A stretch of DNA of 64,000 bases from Macrocystis pyrifera (lineage: Eukaryota > Sar > Phaeophyceae > Laminariales > Laminariaceae), in the NCBI GenBank assembly GCA_031763025.1, contig JASSKH010000001.1, positions 14,155,265 to 14,219,264 of the forward strand, written 5' to 3'. Numbering within the stretch: position 1 is the stretch's first letter; each line of letters begins with the position of its first letter. This document shows, piece after piece, positions 11,847-23,400 of the stretch. Below the pieces are notes generated by a model. That model worked only from the letters and a program-made list of their open reading frames with translations. It did not search any database and was not told the DNA's origin. A program made the translations under genes and the position numbers.

Positions 11847-11951
11847 TTACGGGGGTCAATAGTTAACAGGACCTATGGCATACATAAAAACCTATATATT
11901 TAGGTATTTTTACTATCAATATTTGGTCCTGTTAACTATGGACCCCCGTAA
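11847..11951. mobile_element. MITE copy 4, 105 bp, TA-flanked
   Basis: Intact terminal inverted repeats TTACGGGGGTCAATAGTTAA and the complementary end, AT-rich core as in copy 1, and TA at 11845-11846 and 11952-11953. A partial, more degenerate relative lies just upstream (about 11765-11838). Confidence 0.85.
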
Positions 11952-12476
11952 TAGTACCTCGTAGTATACCTGGTGCCAGGTAGTAAATAATGGGCCCGCC
12001 ATTAACAATATCCTAGTTTGTTGAGCAAGCCTTATATTTAATCTTGATGTGGCAGCATCCTTGGTTGACCTTGAGCGTAGACTACTTCTATTGCATACAT
12101 ACCGATAGGATTTAGTGTAGCGCTCGCTGCTGATTAATTACATCATACTTTCTTAGCGTCCCCCCAAAAACTGAGTCTTTTGTTCTCGTTGTATTATTAA
12201 TACTACTGTAATAGGGCTATACTGTTGTACCTTGGTTAGGAAAGCGGGCGGCGGAGGAACGAAAAGGCTCGTAACCTCGGCAGCCGAAAGGGACAAAAGG
12301 CCCACACTTTCTTTGCTGCCGTTGACGCTTTTGAACCGTTCCGCTGTTTATATATATATGCTGGCTACTACGTAGAGGGAGCTCTTCCGCACACATTGTT
12401 TATCCCCCATGGATGGGCGAGTCCTAGAGTAGTTACTGTATTTACTTGTACAGCAGTACGTGGTCGTAGGATATAC

Positions 12477-12791
12477 CAGGCGCACGTGCAGTTTTAGCCA
12501 ATCCTCGACCGCTGAGATTTCGCCCACATTAGCAAAAAAAAGGCCGATCCGGCGCTGCATCGCATGACGAAGCAGGAAGAGGTCATCGTACATGTAGAAC
12601 ATTGTACTCGAATACTTCCTATGCTCGTAAGGGTCAAAGGGTACCGCCTCGACTATGTATACCCCACACATCTTGTAGGCAGTGTTCGTGCCGCAGTCGT
12701 ATTTCGCCTGCCACTCATGTATGATGGATGATGATGACGCACGTAGAATCCATGACGACTCAAATGGAAGAGGTGTCGATCGTCGGCTAAA
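12477..12791 (-). CDS. possible internal exon, hypothetical protein
   Basis: On the minus strand a 160-codon frame contains a 105-codon segment bounded by CTGCCAG before and CTG|GTATAT after, phase 0 at both ends. The translation has ordinary globular composition (motifs DPYEHRKYSS, FYMYDDLFLLRHAMQRRI, EISAVEDWLKLHVRL), unlike the low-complexity frames around it. I recognise no family. No partner exon could be placed upstream (13 kb) or downstream, and a long chance frame is possible. Confidence 0.35.
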
Positions 12792-13644
12792 CTGGCAGGT
12801 ATGTAGGACAATCAACATGTATACGTGCATGGTTGCTTGACTTCACTACTATTGTTTGTAACCACCCACACCCCGCACCCATGCCTGAGAACACGCAGCC
12901 CAAACGAGCACTAACTGGAGTCAATTTTCGCACCCCAACGTCGGGCCTGTTCTTCATCAGTATTAACGAACGGATGTTCGATCATGTATTCGATGGTCGG
13001 GCAATTCTAACACTCCACACAGATGGAGCCACACGGTGGCGCCCTCCAAGAGGCTGAAGAAGCATGCCAACAGCGGCTTACTCACGGAGGTGAACATTTG
13101 TCTATCAATAATACAAGCAGCAGCAGCTCACGAGGAGACTACTAATTGTGCCGAATCTCTCGCTACCGATATGCGGGCGTTAAAGGCATTCGACGATTGA
13201 TATATTTCTTGGGATAACGCTTACCCTAAGAGGCTAGCCTTCTGCAATTGAATACGCATTTGCCAGAAAAATTATTTACAATATCTACCTACGAGTATGC
13301 TGCATGTTGTAGGCATTCAACGATTGCTCTCGACCAGGTATCTCTCTGTCTGTGATGCGTCTTGCCTACGCTATTCAACGCATAGGCAGGACCAGTTCAC
13401 GGGGAGACTGCTGCCTTTTGCTCTTTATTTCTCTATTCAACTACGGATGTTGTCTATGGCATTCTACGAGTAGGCATAACCAGGCGGAGGGGGGTTCGCG
13501 GTACCAATGGACATCTTTGTCGTTAATTAGTTGTCGACTAGATATGGCCTTGATTGGCTGGATTTTTCATAGAGAAAGGGATTGATGTTTCAAGGCCTCA
13601 CCGGAAACGAAAGCTGCCAGAGGTTGACCACTCGCCCCGAATCT

Positions 13645-13830
13645 TTAACGGGAGGAGGGAGGGAGGCAGGGAGGCAAAGAGGCAGGGAGGGAGGGAGGGA
13701 GGGACGGAGGGACGGAGGGACGGAGGGACGGAGGGACGGAGGGACGGAAGCACCGAAGGACGGAGGGACGGAGGGACGGAGGGACGGACGGAGAGAGGAA
13801 GGGAGGAAGGGAAGGGGGTAGGAGGGACCG
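13645..13830 (+). repeat. purine-rich GGGACGGA minisatellite
   Basis: About 180 bp of GGGAGGGAGG and GGGACGGA repeats, G-rich on the plus strand. Many runs of three G at short spacing make it able to form G-quadruplexes. The long open frames on both strands (GREGR-like and PSLPPSL-like) are repeat translations. Confidence 0.9.
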
Positions 13831-14450
13831 AGGGAGGGGCGTCATTCTGCGTCTATTTGGGGTACTTGTGATTTTCTAAGGTCGAACGTCGAATCACGCA
13901 CACTCATCGGATCCTCGAAGTAGCTCGGTGGTTCGTGTAAGGTGGTTCACAGACTCGGTGTAGTATTAGAGTACATCCGCGTGCATATCTGACCTGAAAC
14001 GGCACACGACCGCGTCGCCCTTCTCCTGACCTCCCTCACTGTTGTCTCAAACACGGTTGTTTTTTTGTCATCTTGGCTGTTTACTGTCTCACCAATGTAT
14101 ACACAAGTATCATCGTTAACGAACGCGACCGCGGCTATTGTATCAAACTCTATTGTTTTTTCATCGTCTTTGGCCGTTTGCTTTTACGCCAATGTACACA
14201 CACTATCATTGAGGAACGCGGCCGCGACGGCCACACGACCTCCCTGTCCCTTGTTGCTGGAGCCTGTCTTGTGACGAAAGACTACAGCAGTAGATTGATC
14301 ATGGCAACGAGTTCTTGTGAGAGCAGCAGCCACAACAACAACAACCACCACACTCTCATCCCTTTCCTCCCATGCATTGCACGCGCCATAAACGCATATT
14401 TTGATCTGGCTTGCTGACCCGCCGACTTCATCGGTCGTTCACGCCGACAG

Positions 14451-17400
14451 CGGGCTACTGGAGAAACCCTATCGGAGGCGGTAGGTCTGGTAGACGCCTC
14501 GGTGGCGCACCAGCGCCGCATCCGCACCCTGTTTACCGAGCTCGAGGCCAAGGAGAAGTCGTACGAAGAGGCGGAAAGCGAGGAAGCGGACGATGATGCC
14601 AGCCCAATAGTCCAGGTACCCAGACAATTAGGAAAGTGCCGAAAAATATTCGACAAACATTGCGTGTGAACCTACAGCCGTTGGGCGGCAGGAGCGCGTC
14701 AAAGGCATATTGTTTACACTTTGGTTGAACGCTGTTTAGTTTAGTTTTGCTTTTTTCGTCAAGAGATGAACGTTCGAATCATAAAACCGGGTGTTAGGGT
14801 ATTTGTTCAATCGTAGAGGCTGCCGGAAGTCACACGCCAAGGGCAAGGTTGGAGTTCGAAAAGCGATATCTCAAGCCAGCATCAGCACTTGGTTCAGACG
14901 CAGTGCGCGATTTTCTGTGCGGGCATCAACAATTCAATGTTTCATCATAAACGTTGCTTTGACCCGAAGAACAGTAGGGATCGGAGGAATGACCAGGACG
15001 GTGATGGTGCCTGGAAATGGGAAACATGGGTGATTGCTCCAGCTAAAAGGCCACCACAAATCTGCTTCGCTTACCGGTCATATTCAACGGAGGAGTGGAA
15101 AAAACGCATCACCGCGTTTCCATGATTTCCATGATTTTACGATTTTTGGACGGGGAGTTTACGTGAAAATCTAGCAGCTAAGTGAGTGCGCTTCAATGTG
15201 ATAAGGTACAACATTCCCGGCTCAATCCGTCTGGAGTGGCTAATCGGCCTGCTGTAAGACTAGGCGCAAAGAGCGCTAACCGTACAGAAATAAACGTGGG
15301 GCCAGATTTGACGACCCTTCCCCCCTGTTCTGGCCACCACCACCACCAACAACACATCAAAACCACCAACACGAACACCAACACCCCCACCGACACCAAC
15401 ACTACCGCCAATACCACTTCCACCGATACCACTACCACCATCACTACTACCACTACTACCCCTACCACTACTACCCCTACCACCAATATCAGCGATGCCA
15501 CCAACACCAACATCAACACCAGCACCACCTTTTACCTCTCTTCCTAAAGGACACCCCCGTCCACACTGACAATGCCGTGGGCACGTCCAATACCGCAACG
15601 GCATGTCGACAGCAACGTCTTTACTATTGCGACGTCTTCCTCGTGGAGGAGTGTCTGCATCCACCGCATAGCCACGTCATGACAGCCCATGTAAACCCTC
15701 GTACCCCCCTGAATGAAAGGCACCCGCAATCACCGCACAGCTACCGCAAAGACAGCCCTTGTAATGTGCGTGGCCCTATCGCTGCTTGGACGGGTGGGTG
15801 TTCAGGCGGCGTGGCAAGACGCGAGAACCCAGGAGCTTCGCGTGCTGAAGAAGATGAACGAACTCAGGTAAGGTCCCGCTTTTACTGGTTTGGCTGTACA
15901 CCTACCGCGTACAGTAAGCCCCTAAAAAAACAGCAACTACCTTCGGTTTTATGTCCGCGACGCCGTGAAGAGAAATGAACACCCGTGATTGGACAAAGGT
16001 AGCACCTAATGTTCCTGAAGCTCCTCGTCGCCTGAGTCATTCGTATGTCACCCAACAGTCGACTTCGAGTGAACCAAAATGTACGCTAAAAAAGCCTTCG
16101 ATACGCAGCTCTAATTCCCCAGATCCTTAACCGGGTCCTAAAACACAGAGATTACAATCAAAACCAAACATGATTCAATAAACACAGGGGGATATGACGC
16201 TCGCTACGATACGGCTAGCACCTACTTTTTCTGAGGTTCCTTCCATACTTGAGCACCTCAACACCTGCACAAAACCAAACCTGGCTTTTGAGAAAATGTT
16301 TTGGCTTGACTCGATGAACATTCCCATGACCTGTATTCTGTAGCACTGTAGGCGTATAGCGAACGCTACAATAGGACGTGCAGCACAAGTAGGATGTCGT
16401 GTAAATCCTTTCAGCTGATGAACTACATAAAATAAAAACCTTTCTACACGTCGGACAGTCTACAGATAGATCAGATGGATCATCTACCGATAGATCAGGT
16501 ATATAATCTAGATCCCCTAACCGGCCGTTATGACATATTTTGCAGGATCTGCACCGTACAAGATCCAACCAAGATACATGCGGTGGACCATGCAGATTGT
16601 AACGGCTCCCACCCGGCAACACGAGCCAGATCATACATGCAAAATCAGGAATAGATTTTCCTTGAAACAACCTACAGCAGCAGATCATGACGTGAGGATC
16701 GGTGATACATAGCTTTGATGTGTGATTCGTTTCTCTTGTGTTCAAAGGGACGATGGGGCATGCGAGGATAGCATCCTGCCGGTGAGGACCATCCGACAGA
16801 TGGAGGCACACTCCCTTTCGACCGTGGCGGTTTTGAAGAGCTACCTGAAAACGGGAGTGCGCTTCACGTCAACGGAGATCATCGCCCTCATCTCCCAGGT
16901 ACTTGTATGCCGGGTCCCGGTAATACCGGGCATTTCTGGTATACAGATGATGCCTGGACACGAAACCTAGATTTACATTAAAAAAACAAGAGTGTTTTCT
17001 TACAGTTAGGTGTCGCGATCCCTACACGTTTCTACACAGCGTTCTTTACGCAATTCTATGCGTACGCTCCTCGTGTTTGTGATGCTACTGCTCTGGGACT
17101 TGCGACTTCCTGGAAATTCGTGCTATATACTAACGTTATTCTCGATCTTGCAAGGTGGCGCCCGTGCACAGTGCCGCGACAAAGCAGCAGTCTTCTAAGG
17201 TTGTTGAGGTCTCTTGTCTCCAGTTCCCCGATCTTGTTCAACCTCCCTCCCTCACGATGACGGCCCTGCGACAACATCAAAGTGATGTATGTGACACCTT
17301 CTATGTTGAATGAACGGAACCTTCGACGACCGTAAAAAATCCTACAATCATCGTCATTAAATGCTGATGCTATATATATATCTTGTCATCTCACTTCAGG

Positions 17401-20400
17401 CTTCAGATACTGTCATGACCTGGCATGTACGAGCTGGGATCGGCGTACGGTCTCTGCGCTCCATCGCGTCATTTCAAAATCGAGTTGACCCCGATGTCAT
17501 TTTTTTTGTGTGCTTTCGTGTGAGTCCAATCCCGAACACATACACTAGTGCATATAAAAACAGCTGCCGCCATCGCCGTAGATTGCGACGGAAGGCAGCG
17601 GCCTGTCTCCTCGTACCGCTGCTGTCAACCCCAACAGAATCTTCCGTTTTTAAGGAATCTTTACCAAGAACGAGAGCGCTGGCCAACACAACTATTACGG
17701 GGGACCATAGTAAATAGGACCAAAATATTGTTATTAAAAATAGGGAAACATATAGTTTTTTTGTGTGTACCATAGGTCCTATTTACTATGGTCCCCCGTA
17801 ATAGTCATCCGGCATATATTCTTCATGTATCGATGTATCATAAAAAAAAAGCTGCGTCGTGTGCTGTGTTTCCCTGGGTGACTGCGCAGGAATCGGCTTA
17901 AAACGCCAACTGCAACCGGTGGTGGGGTGCCTCGAGTTTGTTCCGCCTACCGTTAGACCCCTGCTGACATCTCGAAGCAAGGCTTAGGGTTCGGAGAGCA
18001 CTCATTTTTATACGTCAACAATATCCCCTTTTCGTGTGTGTTCCCGCGCTGTCATCGGTGTCCAATCACGCGGGCATATGTCCTTCGGCGCCTTTTGCCC
18101 TAAAACAAATGGGCCGCTGCTGACGGGTTAGGCTTGGGGAAAAATATATTTTTCTTGTACTCAACGACAACCCGTATAAAAAAAAAGTTGTTTTTGCAGC
18201 GAACGATAACCTGTTTTTGGTTTCAAATCAGACCCCTGCTGGCAGCTCGAACCAGGACTAATAGAGTTAGCCCTTTTAGTACTGCAGTCGAGGACAAACT
18301 ACTAAAAAAAATGAGTGGCTTATCCCCAAACGGGACTGCAGCTCAAATAAGGTTAAGTTGTAACCACCCTGTATATCATCAACCAATGACAACCGTCTTT
18401 GTTTTTTGCCCGCGCTCTTATCGTCGAGTTCCTTTTTGTAACCGACGACAACCGGTTTGTTTTTTTCCTCCCGCGATAATATCGGCATCCAAACTCGATG
18501 GCAGTTGTCCTTCGCCGCCAGCACGGTCGACGGCCTGTCTCGATGGGCAGGCGAGGCCATGGAAACGCTCGGGCACGAGAGGGACAGAGCCCGCGCGCTT
18601 CACCGCGAGAACGCCCAAGTGTCCAGAGAGGCGACCATGGCCCAGAAAGAGATCATGGGCCTGGAGGCCAAGCTTTTTCATTCAGGAAAGGAGGTTAGCA
18701 TGTCCGTCTGAGAGGCTTGGGGGGGGGTGGAGTAGCGCTCTGGGTAGCTGCAAATCGGAGCGTGCTCGTTGTGTTGCTGGCTCTTTGTTGCAAACAACAA
18801 GACGCTATGGTGCTGTAAACGTTCGGGGGGTTCGAGTAGACAGTAAGGCACCTCGTCCCCATACCGCCCGCTTCCCCATGCACCCCTCCCCAATCCCACT
18901 TCCACTCCCACTTCCACTCCAACTCCAGATTCTAATGTCTTTTCCTGTACGATCGCGGACAAGTAGCGGATCGATTGCTTTACCGCGCGCGCAAACATAC
19001 GGATATCGGGTCTCCAGGCAATAATTTTTTTCGACCTCCCGTGCTGGGTTCGCCACCAGTAACCGAATCAGTGGGGCCGTAAGTGCTCTCCCCGACCCCT
19101 GGTGATCACATCGGCCATGGCCACTGCTCAAGGTACCTGGTATTTAAGACGTTCTCCACGTTTAGTGCACCGCTGCCACATCAATACCTGGGAGCCGCTC
19201 TCTACGCCTACGACCGCATTGCCTCCCCGCGTCAATGTACTCGTCGTTTTTCGAGAGCTAAGGTTGACGCGGCCAAGGCCTATGCGGCACAGCTGAAGTC
19301 GGAGTCGGGCGACATGAAGAGCGTCGTGTCGGCGATTCAGGACTCTGTGCTAGCCGCTGGAATGGGGATAAACATGCACGGCGATGACGGGGAACCGCTT
19401 CGAGGCAGCAGGGTATGATGAAGGGGGGATTTAAAGGCGCTCGCGATCAGAAATATATGTCAAACTACCTCGGTGGTCCAGATAGACTACTCCGATGGTA
19501 GGGGTTTGCACTTTTTAGCTGAAAATTTCCTGACAGGTTGCGCTCCCCAAGTGGGCGACAACAGGTTGGAATGATTTTTTTTTCTTGCATGTTTTCTTTA
19601 GGACTAGCGCATAGAAAGCTTAGTTGGGTTGTGCGAGCGAAGTTCTTGGAAGTTCATGGTTCGGGTGAGAACATTGAGCTCCCCGTGTGAAAAAGTCCAG
19701 AGAGTAGTAAGGCACCACCCCTAAAAGGCCTTGCTCGATACGCAGTGCGAGACGGCGTGCGCGGTAATCTTTGCTTTTTGTGTGTTCGAAAAATCGCGGA
19801 TGACATCCGCCTGTGAGGAAGTATGCTACTAAAAGATGAACGGTTGTTTTTTCAGAAGAGGTACGATAAGTTGCTCGTTACGATATCGCGCAAAAAAACG
19901 GTGTGCATAGTAGGCTCTTGGTTTATATGCTCGAACGCCGGCGGCGTATGTCTGCTTTTTGGGTCACATACCGCACATCTCTATACCGTTAGTACGCCGA
20001 AACATTGCTGTCAAGTCCGGCGCTAAAAAGACTGAGCTGCTGCAAACTAATTTAGCAGGGGCGCAAGAATTGCAACTTTGCTGCTGGAGATGAACGATGA
20101 GCCCAACATGACCGAAATAGAAAAAGACAGAAGAACCCTCTACTGGGCGCCGGCGCGAGAACAAACAAGGAATGTGTCGCAGTTTTTATCAACACCTCTT
20201 GTCCTATCGCTTGTGCAGCCCAGACGAGAAAACGGCCTAGGTAGCGTAAATATTGCAACTATTGGTACCATTTCGGAACCAAGCAACCGGCATGTTTTCC
20301 CACCTATTACGCAGTATTTTGTCATACGCTAAGCAAAAGCTTCACCGCGCAATAGCACCTCCTTTACCCCCCTTCGCTTTGACCGCAGGCTGTGTTCGGC

Positions 20401-23400
20401 ATGATCAGAGCGTTGCGAGATGCCTGCATCAGTCGACAAGACCAAGTCACGAGGTGGGGTTCAAACGTGCGCCGGGTTTGGGTTGTTGGTTGCTGTAGTA
20501 TGCAACACTACAGTACCCTTGTAGGCAACGACACTTATTTCGCCGTCTGCGTTACAACGCGGAACCTGAGCCGATAGATTTGTCGAGCCATGAGCTCGGC
20601 CGGTTTCGCGATCTCCATTTTGTCGACCATGCGGCTACGTATACGTACGGGATGGCAACAGCACGAAAAAACCGAATCACTCAAAAGAGTTTCGTTTCTC
20701 GTACCGTAGCGGACGTGAGATGTAGGGGTGGGGGGGGGGGGTGCCCAGTGCCCACTTGTGCGTGAAAAATGCCCAAATCTCGTTATGTTAGACATCAAAG
20801 CATTTTTGCAGGTGCGAAGCTATACGGAGTTCTGCTCGGCTCACGTACCCAGCGGTCGATGGTGCCCAGCCCCAACCGCCACTACACCCCCCTCATTTTA
20901 AGCACCGCCAGGCATCATGTATGAAAGTCGGGCCATTGGTCATAAGAGCAACAATGTTGATGTTTTGTCTCTCGGGTGGCTACATGCTCAACAGCATCGC
21001 CCCACAATAAAATGCAAATCGTGTGATCACCGCGTATATTTGATTCCGACCCTAAATACCCCCTGGTACCCTCTCCTGCACAATTGAAGGCTTGACCATT
21101 GCCTGGATGAAGCGAAAACTGAGCTCGAGCAGGCCGAGGCAGTGATCAAGAATATGGCGAAGGCTGCAAGCGCAAAGCGCCCGCGAAAAAAGGGAACTGC
21201 TGGTGCTGCCGCTTCTACTGCCACCACAAAAAAACAGGGCAGCGACAGCAATGTTCGCAGCGGCGACGGCAGCAGCAACAACAAGGGGCCCTCGAGGAAA
21301 ACTGCAAGCGCCCTCGCCACAGCTGCTGCTGTCACTCTCTCCTCTTCCGCCGGTGCTGCAAAGACCTCACGGTCTCATGCGGCCACCACCGGTCACGGGT
21401 CCCCCACAGGCAGCCCCAACGCCAGCCCGGCGCCATCCTTGATCGTCCCTGCTGAGCCCGTTGCTGGCAAGAAAGCCACCCCAAGCGCGCTTAAGACTGG
21501 CGGGCGGGAGCCACCCAAGAAAACGCAGAGCGCCGCCGTGAGCGCGGTGACTGGCGCGGAGCGGAGCCCCGCGGCGGTTGTTTCTGCACCGTCATCGTCA
21601 AACCTCGCCAGCAAAGTAAAAAACGACCATGGCGTCGCCGCTGCCGCCGCCAGCGATAGAGGCACGGCAACAAGTGAGGGCACTGCTGTGCCCACCCCCG
21701 ACGGCTCTAACGGTGGGAAGCCGGTGTCGACAAAAGTGCCACCGGTGGCAACACCTGTGGCTACACCGGTGGGGGGGGGTATTCCTGGCAAAGAAGGTAC
21801 ACTTTCCTCGGCGAAACGCGTGGGAGATAACGGGAGGGGTCAGCAACGCACGCCGCCTCCGCCTCAGTCTCCACCAGCTAGCGCCTTATCCCCCGCGGCA
21901 AGCCCGGGGCACCAAACCGTTTCTTCGGGCACCCCCATCGGCGGGGAACCGGGGGGTGATGGAGACGGAGGGAGAAGCAACACCGAACGCGTGAAGAGGC
22001 CACCGTCGAAGGAGTCTGCACCACCCACGGCGACGACGGTAAACCCGAGGTCAACCGAAGGCGGGGACCGCAAAGAGAACCAACACTCCGGGGATTCCGT
22101 CGGTAGGGACGTGAGGCCCGTCGGTGGCACTCACAAGAGCGGGGGAGAAAATGCGATGCGCGACGGGGGCAGTGATGGACCATTGACACCAGTAGCATCA
22201 GAGGAGAGGGACGATGCGTCGGACCATTTTTTTCTCTCCGAGGTGTGGAACACATGGAACTCGTGGAGCAGGGCCCCATCGCGGCCTTAGGTGCCGCGGT
22301 TCGTGGGGAATATGCCGGTGTTTGTAAATCTTGGACATCTTGCGCATAAGCGTCCGGATAATATTTTCTCGTGTGTTTCTCAGGGCGCGCATGGCCGTTC
22401 TAGCGACATGGTGTGTGTTTTGTTTCCATGTCGTAAACATGTTAGTCTTGTGCATGTATGGACAGAAAAAAGGGGAAGGGGGGACAGAAAGGACAGGTTG
22501 AAGGCGTGCATGCCGCTGTCCAGGTAGGAAGAGAAAGAGGGGCGCAGTAGACAACAAATCATCTGGAACAGCATGAGCTGTCGTAGCCTTTTCAGCAGGT
22601 GCTATTTTTGCTCATTGGTTCGCATCCTTCGTATCCCCGCTTGCAATATGTTTCTCGGCGGCCGTCCGCGCCAAAACCTTCGCGCCAATATCGGGGTAGT
22701 TTCAGGACTCGCCGGGGCCAGGTGGCACAGTGCACACTTCTTTACGTTGTGCCACCAACATATTAAAGCATACAAACTGTCCGTTCATTTCTGGACAGAG
22801 TATTACGTATCAACCAAGGGAAGCGTAGCTAAACTGATTCCAGGCAATGCGAAACCGCACGTGTTACATTATTGACGCTCATCTCCCCACAGGCTAAGTC
22901 GTGCGACGGGGACTCCAGTACCGGGACATTATCTGACGGTGCCGTCGTGAGGACGCTGGAGAAGGCGGCTCGAAGCACGGCCGATGCCATGTCAGGACTG
23001 GAGGACGCGTTGAGGCGTGCGCTTGGTTCTTCTTCCGGCATAGACGCTACGGTGCGAGAGGGGCTCATGGCGGCACTTCGGAACGAGGCAAGGGAATGGG
23101 CATCGATCGGAGCGTCGATGGTAGAGGGAGAAAGCGGGAACGACTTCTACGGGGGAACATGTCATAGGAAGATATCAGAACCTGTTGATCAGAAGGGATA
23201 CCCTAGCCTACAGAAACAACTGTAGTAGGCCAGTAGGCTATCCCTTCTGACCGACAAAACATGCGCTCTGGGAGTTCGACCCGGTCTTGGCATTGATCTT
23301 CGGGGCGAACCTCTTTCTACACGCTACTGGTCAGATTAGAGGGATCCTCCTATCCGATCAAACTGTAGTCGGGGGGTGTATATTTTTTTGGGTACATCGT

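Noticed and set aside
13554..13871. Gly/Arg/Glu-repeat protein
   Set aside because: A translation of the GGGACGGA minisatellite. Both strands and all frames are open.
17400..17529. Extra exon of the coiled-coil gene after TTCAG
   Set aside because: The frame is open and could end at CGT|GTGAGT, but its translation is unlike the neighbours. Exons 17286 and 18505 join in phase without it.
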